Below, piece by piece: positions 18,663 to 27,384 of a stretch of 64,000 nucleotides of DNA; the stretch's first letter is position 1; the number at the start of each line of letters is the position of its first letter. The position numbers were made by a program, and so were the translations under genes. Origin of the DNA: Mesorhizobium sp. WSM3859 (GTDB lineage: Bacteria; Pseudomonadota; Alphaproteobacteria; Rhizobiales; Rhizobiaceae); assembly GCF_002295065.1 (NCBI RefSeq), contig NZ_NSGG01000002.1, positions 248,001 to 312,000 of the forward strand, read 5' to 3'. Below the pieces are notes generated by a model, which worked only from the letters and a program-made list of their open reading frames with translations, had not been told where the DNA came from and ran no database searches.

Positions 18663-19070
18663 ATGCCGATCATCAATATCAGCGTCACCGGCAAGCCCGA
18701 CGCCAAGCTGTCCGCCGCCATCGCCAGCGAAGCCATCGACATCACGGCGAAGCTGCTGCGCAAGGACCCGACGATCACCGCGGTCGCGGTCAACTACATC
18801 GATCCGCAGCACTGGTTCGCCGGCGGCAAGTCGCTGGCCGAGCACGGCACCAACACGTTCTGGCTGGACATCAAGGTCGTCGACGGCACCAACACCAAGC
18901 TCGAGCTCGAAGCCTATCTGAAGGCGATCTTCGAGGCTTTCGGCCGGCTGCTCGGCGGCGTGCATGAGGAAAGCTATGCCTCCGTGCATGAGGTACCGGC
19001 GGCCGCCTATGGCTATGGCGGCAAGAGCCAGGAATTCCGCTTCATCAGCGGCAGATTGAAGGCGGCGTAG
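18663..19070 (+). CDS. Tautomerase family protein
   Basis: A 135-residue protein beginning MPIINISVTGKPDAKL, so removal of Met would expose the Pro1 that acts as base in the 4-oxalocrotonate tautomerase superfamily. At about twice the length of small tautomerases it resembles the longer members of the superfamily. An excellent ribosome binding site (AAGGAGAG) precedes the start. It diverges from the LysR gene, which probably controls it. Substrates of such enzymes are often aromatic breakdown intermediates, but none is indicated here. Confidence 0.8.
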   Translation: MPIINISVTGKPDAKLSAAIASEAIDITAKLLRKDPTITAVAVNYIDPQHWFAGGKSLAEHGTNTFWLDIKVVDGTNTKLELEAYLKAIFEAFGRLLGGVHEESYASVHEVPAAAYGYGGKSQEFRFISGRLKAA

Positions 19071-19080
19071 GCACCGTCTT

Positions 19081-19269
19081 CTCCTTCTCCCCTTGTGGGA
19101 GAAGGTGGATCGGCGCGCAGCGCCGAGACGGATGAGGGGTGCTGGAAGGAACACGGCCTCGAAAAACTTAATGCTTTGAGGAGCTTACTCTCCCGCGCAG
19201 CGATCCTTCCAGCACCCCTCATCCGTCCGAGCTTCGCTCGGCCACCTTCTCCCACAAGGGGAGAAGGAG
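19081..19269. repeat. Palindromic intergenic repeat, family A copy 3
   Basis: Inverted repeat of about 189 bp. The first and last 25 bases are exact reverse complements (CTCCTTCTCCCCTTGTGGG at the left end), and inner arms GATGAGGGGTGCTGGAAGGA / TCCTTCCAGCACCCCTCATC also pair. It starts 10 bases after the tautomerase stop and occupies most of the 305-base gap. Closest relative: the element at 24777. Confidence 0.92.
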
Positions 19270-19375
19270 ACGCCGTGCATCACCCCACATTGACGTTGCC
19301 CGCGCTTCCGCTACCCTCTGCCACCAAAGCGGCCGCTCAAGAGCCGCGTCCTGGAGGAGACTGGGAGAGAGCTGC

Positions 19376-21598
19376 ATGATCCTGACCCTGGCGCTGCTAG
19401 CGGGCCTTGTCTTTGCCTGGCTGCTGATCGCCGTGATCGAAAGGTTCCGGCTCGACCTGCGATTCACCCAGGCGCTGCTCTATGTGCCGTTCAAGCTCGC
19501 CTACCGGATCGCCGACAATCGCATCCGGATCGCCCGCAGCGCCAAGACACCGATCATCTACCTGGTCTCGCACCAGTCGCGCATCGAGCCGGCGCTGATG
19601 CTGTCACTGCTTCCCGACGACACGCTGCATATCCTGGACGAGGCCTCGGCGCGCTCGCCCTGGCTGGAGCCGTGGCGCGAGCTTGGCCGCACCATCGCCT
19701 TCAATGCGGAGCATGTCTTCGTCAGCCGCCGGCTGGTGCGCGTGCTGAAGGGCAAGGGCCGACTTGCCGTCTACCTGCCGGACAATGTCGAGCCGGACGT
19801 CAAATCCTTCCGGTTGTTTCGCGCCATCACGCGCATCGCCATGCAGGCCGATGCCCGCATCGTGCCGATCTTTGTTGCCGGCACGCGCGACCTGCCTGTG
19901 TCGCTGACACCGAAGGAGAAAGCGCCCCGCCACTGGTTCCCGCGGCTTTCGGTGAGCGTGCTGGAACCGATGACCATCGCCGAGCTGGTGGCGCGCAACC
20001 CCGACATGGCCTCCAACACCAACGCGCTGTTCGACCGTTTCGCCGAGGCGCGACTCTACGGCACCAATCTCGACCGCGGCCTGTTCTTCGCCATGCGCGA
20101 CGCCGCCGATCGTATCGGCCCTTCGTGTCCGATCATCGAGGACGTGATTTCCGGTTCGCTCAGCTACCGCAAGCTGTTCATTGGCGCGCGCGTGCTCGGC
20201 CGCCGTTTCGAGGCAGTGACGGCGCCCGGCGAAGCGGTCGGCGTGCTCCTGCCCAACGCCAATGGCGTGGTGCTCACCTTCGTCGGCCTGATATCGGCGG
20301 CCAGGGTTGCGGCGATGATCAACTACACCGCCGGCCCGGCCAGCGTGACCGCGGCGGTCCGTACCGCCGTCATCCGCACCGTGGTGTCCTCCCGCGCCTT
20401 CGTCGAAAAAGCGGGCATCGACGACATCATTGCCGCGGTCGAGGCAGGCGGCGCCAAGATGCTGTGGCTGGAAGACGTGCGCGCCGGCGTGACGGCGCTG
20501 GACAAGGTCGCGGCCGCGCTTTTGTGGCGCCTGCCTTTGCAGCGACAGCAAGCCTCGAAGCCCGCAGTCATCCTGTTCACCTCCGGCTCGGAAGGCACGC
20601 CGAAGGCAGTGGTGCTGTCGAACCGCAGCCTGCTTGCCAATGTCATGCAGGCCGAGGCGCGCGTTTCCGTCTCGCCGGCCGACATCCTGCTCAACGTGCT
20701 GCCGGCTTTCCATTCCTTCGGGCTCACCGGCGGCACCATCCTGCCGCTGGTGCTGGGCGTAAAGCTGTTCCTCTACCCCTCGCCGCTGCACTACAAGATC
20801 ATCCCGGAGATCGCCCGCAAGGTGAAGCCGACCGTCATGTTCGGCACCGACACGTTCCTCGCCAATTATGCCCGCACCGCCAAGGACGGCGACTTCTCCA
20901 GCCTGCGCTTCGTCGTGGCCGGCGCCGAGGCGGTGCAGCCGGAGACGCGGCGCACCTACCGCGACCGCTTCCAGGCCTCGATCGTCGAAGGCTTCGGGCT
21001 GACGGAGGCCGCGCCGGTGGTGGCGGTGAACACCGCCATCCACAGCCGCGACGGCACGGTCGGCCGGCCGCTGCCGGCCATCCGCCTGAAGCTGGAGCCT
21101 GTCGAAGGCATCACCGAGGGCGGCCGGCTGTGGCTCGACGGGCCGAACATGATGATGGGCTACATGAGCGCCGACCGGCCGGGCGAATTGCAGCCGCTGG
21201 AAGGCTGGCACGACACCGGCGACATCGTCTCGATCGACCGCGAGGGCTTCATCACCATCCGCGGCCGGGCAAAGCGCTTCGCCAAGATCGCCGGCGAGAT
21301 GGTTTCGCTGGGTGCCGTCGAGATGCTGGTGCAGTCGCGGTGGCCGGAAGAGCGCCACGCGGCGGTGGCGGTGCCCGACAAGAGGCGCGGCGAGCGTATC
21401 GTGCTGGTCACCACCGCCGACGATGCGAATGCCGAGGAACTGCGTCAGTTCGGCAAGAAGGCCGGCGCCGCGGAGCTGATGGTGCCCAACGACATCATCA
21501 AGGTGGAAGAGATCCCGGTACTGGGGTCGGGCAAGACGGATTACGTCTCGGCCCGCAAGCTGGCGATCGACCGGTTGGGGTTGGGCGTGGCTGCCTGA
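19376..21598 (+). CDS. aas: Aas-like fused acyltransferase / acyl-ACP synthetase
   Basis: A 740-residue two-domain protein arranged like E. coli Aas, which reacylates lysophospholipids. It has an N-terminal membrane helix, a PlsC-type domain and, from about residue 230, an AMP-forming ligase domain with P-loop FTSGSEGTPK near 401-410, ...GFGLTEAAPV and YDTGD-type (HDTGD) motifs, and RAKRFAKIAGEMVSL, close to E. coli Aas. The acyltransferase active site is altered: the HX4D motif reads HQSRIE (Glu in place of Asp) near residue 66, and the FPEGR block is replaced by LPDNV near 135. The ligase half looks complete. Strong GGAG-type sequences precede the ATG. Confidence 0.85.
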   Translation: MILTLALLAGLVFAWLLIAVIERFRLDLRFTQALLYVPFKLAYRIADNRIRIARSAKTPIIYLVSHQSRIEPALMLSLLPDDTLHILDEASARSPWLEPWRELGRTIAFNAEHVFVSRRLVRVLKGKGRLAVYLPDNVEPDVKSFRLFRAITRIAMQADARIVPIFVAGTRDLPVSLTPKEKAPRHWFPRLSVSVLEPMTIAELVARNPDMASNTNALFDRFAEARLYGTNLDRGLFFAMRDAADRIGPSCPIIEDVISGSLSYRKLFIGARVLGRRFEAVTAPGEAVGVLLPNANGVVLTFVGLISAARVAAMINYTAGPASVTAAVRTAVIRTVVSSRAFVEKAGIDDIIAAVEAGGAKMLWLEDVRAGVTALDKVAAALLWRLPLQRQQASKPAVILFTSGSEGTPKAVVLSNRSLLANVMQAEARVSVSPADILLNVLPAFHSFGLTGGTILPLVLGVKLFLYPSPLHYKIIPEIARKVKPTVMFGTDTFLANYARTAKDGDFSSLRFVVAGAEAVQPETRRTYRDRFQASIVEGFGLTEAAPVVAVNTAIHSRDGTVGRPLPAIRLKLEPVEGITEGGRLWLDGPNMMMGYMSADRPGELQPLEGWHDTGDIVSIDREGFITIRGRAKRFAKIAGEMVSLGAVEMLVQSRWPEERHAAVAVPDKRRGERIVLVTTADDANAEELRQFGKKAGAAELMVPNDIIKVEEIPVLGSGKTDYVSARKLAIDRLGLGVAA

Positions 21599-21754
21599 TC
21601 TCCCCCCTTGAGGGGAAGATGGCCGCGATGCGGCCAGAGGGGGTCCTAGCGCGTAGAACGCCGACTCCATTGCGCGTCGCGAGCGGCGTCGGCGCTCCAC
21701 GCGCAGCGACCCCCTCTGTCGCCTTCGGCGACATCTCCCCCTCAAGGGGGGAGA
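21598..21754. repeat. Palindromic intergenic repeat, family A copy 4
   Basis: Inverted repeat of about 157 bp between the convergent aas-like and pssA genes, touching the aas stop and ending 7 bases from the pssA stop. Arms ATCTCCCCCCTTGAGGGG at the left and its near complement at the right. Confidence 0.9.
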
Positions 21755-21761
21755 TTACCAA

Positions 21762-22577
21762 TTAGCCAATATCCGAAGGCGGCACCTTCTCGCCTTCACG
21801 CATGGCCCGCTTCGAATAAGCGCGCACCGAGAACGGCAGGAAGAGCAGATAGCCGGCGACGGAAGCCGTAAGCGTGTACCAGGGATAGGTCATCAGCAGC
21901 AGGATATAGAGCACGACGGCTAGGATGACCGGCAGCACCCTGTCGCCCGGCACCTTGACGCTCTTGCCCGAATAGACCGGCAGGCGGCTGACCAGAAGGA
22001 AAGCGACGAGCACGGTGAAGCCGGTGGCGATGAAGGCGGCCGGCCGGGACGGCTCCAGCCCGAGCCGCAGGAAATAGAGATAGAGTGGCAGCATGACCAG
22101 CACCGCGCCCGCGGGGGCCGGCACGCCGACGAAATATTCGGTCTGCCATGCCGGTTGGTCGGTGTCGTCAGCAAGCACGTTGAAGCGGGCGAGCCGCATG
22201 CCGCAGGCGATGGTGAACAGAAGCGCAGCGATCCAGCCTGGCGAGCCGGCGCGGTCGAGCAGAAAGGCATAGAGCACCAGCGCCGGCGCCACGCCGAAAT
22301 TGACGATGTCGGCCAGCGAATCCATCTGCGCGCCGAATTTCGAGGTGGCCTTCAGCATGCGCGCCAGCCGCCCGTCGATGCCGTCGAGGAAGGCGGCAAG
22401 CAGGACCATGACCACAGCGATCTCGAAACGGTTCTCGAAGGCGAAGCGGATGCCGGAAAGGCCGGCGCAGATGGCAAGCACCGTGACCAGATTGGGCAGC
22501 ACCATGCGCATCGGGATCTCGCGGATGCGCGGGCCGCCGCTGGCATGGGCTTCGAATTTTTTGAAGGGCGCGCCCAA
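21762..22577 (-). CDS. pssA: CDP-diacylglycerol-serine O-phosphatidyltransferase
   Basis: Makes phosphatidylserine from CDP-diacylglycerol and serine in the inner membrane; the product is the substrate of Psd, encoded just upstream. The CDP-alcohol phosphatidyltransferase motif D-G-x2-A-R-x8-G-x3-D-x3-D is complete (Asp68, Gly69, Ala72, Arg73, Gly82, Asp86, Asp90), and about seven hydrophobic segments follow. At 271 residues it has the usual length for the rhizobial enzyme. I use TTG 22577 as start because the N-terminal GAPFKKFEAH..GGPRIREIP matches the family; the first in-frame ATG would remove it. It begins three bases after the psd stop, so the two form an operon. Confidence 0.92.
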   Translation of the reverse strand: MGAPFKKFEAHASGGPRIREIPMRMVLPNLVTVLAICAGLSGIRFAFENRFEIAVVMVLLAAFLDGIDGRLARMLKATSKFGAQMDSLADIVNFGVAPALVLYAFLLDRAGSPGWIAALLFTIACGMRLARFNVLADDTDQPAWQTEYFVGVPAPAGAVLVMLPLYLYFLRLGLEPSRPAAFIATGFTVLVAFLLVSRLPVYSGKSVKVPGDRVLPVILAVVLYILLLMTYPWYTLTASVAGYLLFLPFSVRAYSKRAMREGEKVPPSDIG

Positions 22578-22580
22578 CGC

Positions 22581-23279
22581 TCAGGACACCCTGACCAGGG
22601 GCGTGACCGCCGTGCCGCCGAATTCGGCGAGCACGGTCTCGCCGCCAACCGCTGTCTGGCCGACCGCGACGCGCGGCACAGCGTTCGACGGCAGGAAGAC
22701 ATCGACGCGCGAGCCGAAGCGGATCAGGCCGAAACGCTCGCCGATGGCGATCGAGCCGCCGGGCTCGGCCCAGCAGACGATGCGGCGCGCCACCAGCCCG
22801 GCGATCTGCACGGCGGCAATCGTGCCGTTGGGGCTGTCGATAACCAGCCCGTTGCGCTCGTTCTCGGAGCTTGCCTTGTCGAGCTCGGCATTGAGGAATT
22901 TGCCGGGCTTATGCTCGATGCGGATGATCCGGCCACGCACCGGAGCGCGGTTGATGTGGCAGGAAAACACGTTCATGAACACCGAAATGCGGGTCATTTC
23001 GCCCGGGCCCAGGCCAAGCTCGCCCGGCGGCACGGCGGGGCCCACCGCCGAGATCACGCCGTCGGCCGGGCTCACCACCAGCCGGTCGTCCACCGGCGTG
23101 ACGCGCTCGGGGTCGCGGTAGAAATAGATGCACCAGGCGGTGAGGATCAGCCCGATCCAGAACAGGACCGAGGAGAAATAGCCGAGAAACAGCGTCGCCG
23201 CGGCGAAGGCGGCGATGAAGGGATAACCTTCGCGGTGGATCGGAACGAACGTATTCTTGACCGAGTCGAGAAGCGTCAT
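22581..23279 (-). CDS. psd: Phosphatidylserine decarboxylase proenzyme
   Basis: Converts phosphatidylserine to phosphatidylethanolamine. A 232-residue short-form Psd with the N-terminal [12 protein letters not shown] and two hydrophobic helices. The internal self-cleavage site GS in [11 protein letters not shown] puts the pyruvoyl-forming Ser near residue 190, leaving a short alpha chain of about 43 residues. I prefer ATG 23279; the frame extends to a TTG five codons upstream. It is the first gene of the psd-pssA pair. Enzyme family and role are secure. Confidence 0.94.
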   Translation of the reverse strand: MTLLDSVKNTFVPIHREGYPFIAAFAAATLFLGYFSSVLFWIGLILTAWCIYFYRDPERVTPVDDRLVVSPADGVISAVGPAVPPGELGLGPGEMTRISVFMNVFSCHINRAPVRGRIIRIEHKPGKFLNAELDKASSENERNGLVIDSPNGTIAAVQIAGLVARRIVCWAEPGGSIAIGERFGLIRFGSRVDVFLPSNAVPRVAVGQTAVGGETVLAEFGGTAVTPLVRVS

Positions 23280-23468
23280 AGGGCTCAAGGGCAAGTCCCT
23301 GTTTCAGGTTGCGCCTCAATAGCCGAAAGCCCCCCTCCCCGCAACGCAACAATGGGAAGAGTCGGAGGGGCGGGCACGGCGATGATAGCCGCGACTTTCA
23401 ACAAGGCTGTAGGAACCCGGCCATCTCATCCGTCCTAAGGTTGGATAACCCGGCCACGGAGCCTGCCA

Positions 23469-24359
23469 ATGTCGTCGTCGAACAGCATCAGGAAAGCCAA
23501 TCTCATCACCGAGGGCCTTGCCTTCGGCGAGTCACCGCGCTGGCATGATGGCCGGCTCTGGCTCTGCAACTGGGGCACTGGCGAGGTCGTCGCCGTGGAC
23601 GAGGACGGCACAAGCGAGGTCATGCTCACGGTGCCGGCCGTCCTGCCCTATTCGATCGACTGGCTGCCGGATGGACGATTGCTTGTCGTATCCGGGCGGG
23701 AGGGGCTTCTGCTCAGGCAGGAAGCGGATGGAACGCTTGCCACTCATGCCGATCTCCGAGGGCTGTCGAAAAACCCCTGGAATGAAATCGTCGTCGACGG
23801 GCGCGGCAACATCTACGTCAATGGCGGCGGGCCTGCGGCGGCGCCGGGCGAGCATTTCGGACCGGGCACGATCGTGCTGATCAAGCCGGACGGCTCGGTT
23901 CGGCAGGTCGCCGAGGATATCGCCTTCGCCAACGGCATGGCGGTAACGCCGGACAACCGGACGCTGATCGTTGCCGAATCCCACGCCAGGCGGCTGACCG
24001 CTTTCGATATTGGCGAACACGGCGGCCTTTCCAAGCGGCGCGTCTGGGCCGACCTCGGCAACGACTATCCCGACGGCATCTGCATCGATGCCGAAGGTTG
24101 CGTCTGGTATGCCGATGTGCCGAACCGGCACTGTATCAGGCTGCGCCAAGGCGGCGAGAAGATCGACCAGGTCGAGGTCGATCGCGGTTGCTTTGCCTGC
24201 ATGCTGGGTGGAGCCGACGGCAGGACGCTGTTCGTCCTCGCCGCCGAATGGCGCGGTTTCGAAAACATGGTGAGCGATGCCCGCACCGGTCAGGTGCTGA
24301 GCATCGCCGTATCCGCGCCGGGAGCCGGATGGCCTTCTTACACCTCCGGCACGCGCTGA
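23469..24359 (+). CDS. SMP-30/gluconolactonase/LRE family protein
   Basis: A 296-residue six-bladed beta-propeller lactonase of the SMP-30/regucalcin family, which hydrolyses sugar lactones. The three metal ligands are all visible: Glu in GESPRWH near residue 21, Asn in FANGMAVTP and Asp in PDGICIDAEG. The true substrate is unknown; family members act on glucono-, arabino- and other lactones. Its 3' end overlaps the convergent ABM gene by 22 bases. Confidence 0.9.
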   Translation: MSSSNSIRKANLITEGLAFGESPRWHDGRLWLCNWGTGEVVAVDEDGTSEVMLTVPAVLPYSIDWLPDGRLLVVSGREGLLLRQEADGTLATHADLRGLSKNPWNEIVVDGRGNIYVNGGGPAAAPGEHFGPGTIVLIKPDGSVRQVAEDIAFANGMAVTPDNRTLIVAESHARRLTAFDIGEHGGLSKRRVWADLGNDYPDGICIDAEGCVWYADVPNRHCIRLRQGGEKIDQVEVDRGCFACMLGGADGRTLFVLAAEWRGFENMVSDARTGQVLSIAVSAPGAGWPSYTSGTR

Positions 24360-24679
24360 TAGTTCGCGATGTCGGCCTTGACGCCGAGCCGCGCGATGGT
24401 TTCCTGCGCGCTGAAGGCGATGTGCTCATGCGCTGCCTTGACGATCGGCACCACTCTGTCGATGGCCTCCTGGCTTTCCCACTCGACCATGGTGACGATG
24501 TTGAACTCGCCGGGGCCGGAGAATTGTTCGAGCAGGAAATCCTGCACGAAGCCTTCCTGCCGGCGCAGCAATTCATGCGTCATGAAGACTCTGCTCAGGA
24601 TTTCGTCGCGCGCCTCGGCCGGCACGACGAATTTGTCGACCCGGAACACGCTGCCGGTGTGGTGATTGTTGATGCTCAT
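24338..24679 (-). CDS. Antibiotic biosynthesis monooxygenase (ABM) domain protein
   Basis: A 113-residue ferredoxin-like dimeric alpha+beta barrel protein. It has the ABM pattern: an N-terminal strand DKFVVPAEARDEIL, a helix LRRQEGFVQDFL and a strand-helix NIVTMVEWESQEAID. Members include quinol monooxygenases and stress proteins; many have no known substrate. It overlaps the end of the SMP-30 gene on the other strand and is transcribed alone. Confidence 0.8.
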   Translation of the reverse strand: MSINNHHTGSVFRVDKFVVPAEARDEILSRVFMTHELLRRQEGFVQDFLLEQFSGPGEFNIVTMVEWESQEAIDRVVPIVKAAHEHIAFSAQETIARLGVKADIANYQRVPEV

Positions 24680-24776
24680 TTCGATCTGTCTCCGATTTGG
24701 AAGGTTGCCTCGCAGGTGGCTCGGAGACGGTTTGCAAGCTCAAGATAGGTTGAGGTCAAGGGGGATTTTCATCTTC

Positions 24777-24921
24777 CCTTCTCCCCTTGTGGGAGAAGGT
24801 GGATCGGCGCGTCAGCGCCGAGACGGATGAGGGGTGCTCCAGGGAATGCCAGCGTCTCACTCCGCTGGAGCACCCCTCATCCGTCGCCTTCGGCGACACC
24901 TTCTCCCACAAGGGGAGAAGG
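24777..24921. repeat. Palindromic intergenic repeat, family A copy 5
   Basis: Inverted repeat of about 145 bp, with arms CCTTCTCCCCTTGTGGGAG and its complement, ending 11 bases from the stop of the ABC exporter gene. The left half is nearly identical to that of the element at 19081. Confidence 0.92.
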
Positions 24922-24932
24922 AGAAGTCGGCG

Positions 24933-26816
24933 CTAGCTCACCTCCGCTGTTCTTCTGCGCACAATGACCCCCAGCTCGTCGCTCTCGCGCGCGATGCGCA
25001 GGCGCTCTTCGGCTTCGGTCGCCTCGCGCTGGCGGTCCCACATTGAGGCGTAGAGGCCGTGCCTGGCGAGGAGCGCGGCATGGGTGCCGCGCTCGGCGAT
25101 CTGGCCGTCCTTCAGCACGATGATCTCGTCGGCCGAGATCACCGTCGACAGCCGGTGGGCGATAACGATGGTGGTGCGCCCCTTGCTGACAAGGTCGAGC
25201 GCGGCCTGGATTTCCTGCTCGGTCTGGGTATCCAGCGCCGAGGTCGCCTCGTCGAGCATGAGGATCGGCGGCGCCTTGAGGATGGTGCGGGCGATCGCCA
25301 CGCGCTGCTTCTCGCCGCCGGAGAGCTTCAGCCCGCGTTCGCCAACCATCGAGCGGTAGCCATCGGGCAGCTTGTCGATGAACGGGCCGATCTGCGCGAG
25401 CTCGGCGGCCTTGCGCACTTCCTCCTCGCGCGCGCCGACGCGGCCGTAGCGGATGTTGTAGGCGATGGTGTCGTTGAAGAGCACGGTGTCCTGCGGCACC
25501 ATGCCAAGCACGGCGCGCAGGCTCTCCTGGGTGACGTCGCGGATGTCCTGGCCGTCGATCATCACCTGGCCGCCCTGCACGTCGTAGAAGCGGAACAGAA
25601 GCCTGGAAATGGTCGACTTGCCGGCGCCTGACGGGCCGACGATCGCCACCGTCTTGCCGGCGGGCACCTCGAAGGAGACGCCCTTCAGGATCTTGCGGTT
25701 CAGATCGTAAGAGAAATGCACGTCGCGGAACTCGACCTTGCCGGGGCCGACCTTGAGCGGCGTGGCGTCCGGCTTATCGACGATCTCCTGGGGCACGTCG
25801 AGCAGGTCGAACATGTGCTCGATGTCGGTCAGCCCCTGCCGGATTTCGCGGTAGATGAAGCCGATAAAATTGAGCGGCACCGAAAGCTGGATCAGCATGG
25901 CGTTGATGAAGACGAAGTCGCCAACGCTCTGCGTGCCGGCCTGCACTTCCAGCGCCGACATGCACATGACGACGACGGTCCCGACGCCGAAGATGACCCC
26001 TTGGCCGAAGTTCAGCCAGCCGAGCGAGGTCCAGGTCTTGGTCGCGGCGATCTCATAGCGCGCCATCGAGCGGTCGAAGCGCTCGGCCTCCATGCGCTCA
26101 TTGGTGAAATATTTGACCGTCTCGAAGTTGAGCAGCGAGTCGATTGCCTTGGTGTTGGCGTCGGTGTCGCTGTCATTCATGTCGCGGCGGATCGAGATGC
26201 GCCAGTCGCTGGCCTTGACGGTGAACCAGACATAGAGCCAGACGGTGGCGGCGACGACCGCGACATATTTCCAGCCATAGGTGAAGGCGAAGATGCCGGC
26301 CGTCAGTGCGAATTCGAGGATGGTCGGCGCCGTGTTCAGCATGATGAAGCGCACGATCGTCTCGATGCCCTTGGTGCCGCGCTCGATGATGCGCGACAGG
26401 CCGCCGGTGCGACGCTCGAGGTGGAAGCGCAGCGACAGCTCGTGCATGTGGACGAAGGTGCGGTAGGCGAGCTGACGCACCGCATGCTGGCCGACGCGGG
26501 CAAACAGCGCGTCGCGCAACTGGTTGAAGCCGAGCTGGATCAGGCGCAGCACGTTGTAGGCGATGACCAGCGCCACCGGCGCCAGCAGGAAGGACGGCAG
26601 CGGGGGCGGCGTCTTCGAGGCATGAGCCAGCGCATCCGTCGCCCATTTGAAGAAATACGGGCCGGCGACCAAAGTGAGCTTGGCCACGACCAGAAGCAGC
26701 GTCGCCCAGGTCACACGAGCTCTGAGATCGGCGCGCTCGGCCGGCCACATATAGGGCCAGAGGTTGCGCAGGGTCGTGAGAGTGCCGGCTTCGGCGGATA
26801 CGGTCTTTTCGGCCAC
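24933..26816 (-). CDS. ABC exporter of the Atm1/HMT1 type
   Basis: A 627-residue half-transporter with six membrane helices followed by a nucleotide-binding domain. Walker A GPSGAGKST lies near residue 395, the signature LSGGEKQR near 497, and the Walker B region ILMLDEATSALD, and the H-loop IVIAHRLST follow. The membrane part carries Atm1-family stretches such as ERGTKGIETIVRF and LLNFETVKYFTNE. Bacterial Atm1-type exporters move glutathione-linked sulfur or metal conjugates. The start is GTG 26816, and its G is also the last base of the stop codon of the upstream ArsR gene, so translation is coupled. Confidence 0.92.
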   Translation of the reverse strand: MAEKTVSAEAGTLTTLRNLWPYMWPAERADLRARVTWATLLLVVAKLTLVAGPYFFKWATDALAHASKTPPPLPSFLLAPVALVIAYNVLRLIQLGFNQLRDALFARVGQHAVRQLAYRTFVHMHELSLRFHLERRTGGLSRIIERGTKGIETIVRFIMLNTAPTILEFALTAGIFAFTYGWKYVAVVAATVWLYVWFTVKASDWRISIRRDMNDSDTDANTKAIDSLLNFETVKYFTNERMEAERFDRSMARYEIAATKTWTSLGWLNFGQGVIFGVGTVVVMCMSALEVQAGTQSVGDFVFINAMLIQLSVPLNFIGFIYREIRQGLTDIEHMFDLLDVPQEIVDKPDATPLKVGPGKVEFRDVHFSYDLNRKILKGVSFEVPAGKTVAIVGPSGAGKSTISRLLFRFYDVQGGQVMIDGQDIRDVTQESLRAVLGMVPQDTVLFNDTIAYNIRYGRVGAREEEVRKAAELAQIGPFIDKLPDGYRSMVGERGLKLSGGEKQRVAIARTILKAPPILMLDEATSALDTQTEQEIQAALDLVSKGRTTIVIAHRLSTVISADEIIVLKDGQIAERGTHAALLARHGLYASMWDRQREATEAEERLRIARESDELGVIVRRRTAEVS

Positions 26817-27145
26817 TAGTCTTGCCTTTTGGGTGCGGGGCAGCAGGAAGCAACGGGTTGGTTGAGCGAGGCGGAGACGCCCGCGAGCGCGATATGGTCG
26901 ACCGCGTAGCGGGAGCGCTGGCGGTCGGCCTCGAAGCGGACGAGCCCGGCCTCGACCAGGATCTTCAGGTGCTGCGAAACGGTCGATTGGGCGAGATCGA
27001 GATGGTCGACCACCTCACGGCACGAGCAGCAGGCGCTGGCCGAGAGATGTTTCAGGATCTCGATGCGCGCCGGATGCGAGAGCGCCGCCAGGCGCAGCGC
27101 GATGGCGCGGCTGTCGGCGCAACGGCTTTCGGGGGATTCGGTCAT
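26816..27145 (-). CDS. ArsR/SmtB family regulator
   Basis: A 109-residue winged-helix repressor. The recognition region reads VDHLDLAQSTVSQHLKILVEAGLVRFEAD. A cysteine cluster ACCSCREV sits near the position of the metal-sensing CxC of ArsR, and another Cys pair (SCCPAPKRQD) lies at the C-terminus, so metal or reactive-sulfur sensing is plausible. It overlaps the Atm1-type exporter gene by one base and presumably represses both. A 25-bp dyad covers its own start codon. Confidence 0.9.
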   Translation of the reverse strand: MTESPESRCADSRAIALRLAALSHPARIEILKHLSASACCSCREVVDHLDLAQSTVSQHLKILVEAGLVRFEADRQRSRYAVDHIALAGVSASLNQPVASCCPAPKRQD

Positions 27146-27167
27146 CGTTCATCGGCGATAGACGATG
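27143..27167. promoter_or_regulatory. Candidate ArsR operator over the arsR-type start codon
   Basis: A 25-bp near-perfect dyad centred on 27155: outer arms CATCGT (27143-27148) and ACGATG (27162-27167), inner arms ATCG and CGAT (27151-27159); only one base pair per half fails to match. It covers the ArsR-family gene's ATG, as expected for autorepression. Confidence 0.6.
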
Positions 27168-27208
27168 GATACCGAGAGGGCAAGCTAGGCGGATGGGTAG
27201 AGGGAGCA

Positions 27209-27362
27209 ATCTCCCCCCTTGAGGGGGAGATGTCGCCGAAGGCGACAGAGGGATCGCCGCGCGTAGAGCGCTTACCTGGCTGTGAGTAAGGGACGTCGGC
27301 GCTTCACGCGCGGCGGCCCCCTCTGGCCGTTTTGCGGCCATCTCCCCCTCAAGGGGGGAGAT
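27209..27362. repeat. Palindromic intergenic repeat, family A copy 6
   Basis: Inverted repeat of about 154 bp between the ArsR gene and the end of the LysM gene, 22 bases beyond the LysM stop. Arms AATCTCCCCCCTTGAGGG and its near complement. Closest relative: the element at 21598. Confidence 0.9.
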
Positions 27363-27384
27363 TACGCGCTCAAACGCCTCGCTC

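Noticed and set aside
19604..21745. 713-residue minus-strand frame under the Aas-like gene
   Set aside because: Antisense shadow of a convincing plus-strand gene; no domain pattern.
22155..23438. 427-residue plus-strand frame over pssA-psd
   Set aside because: Antisense shadow; both minus-strand genes have complete motifs.
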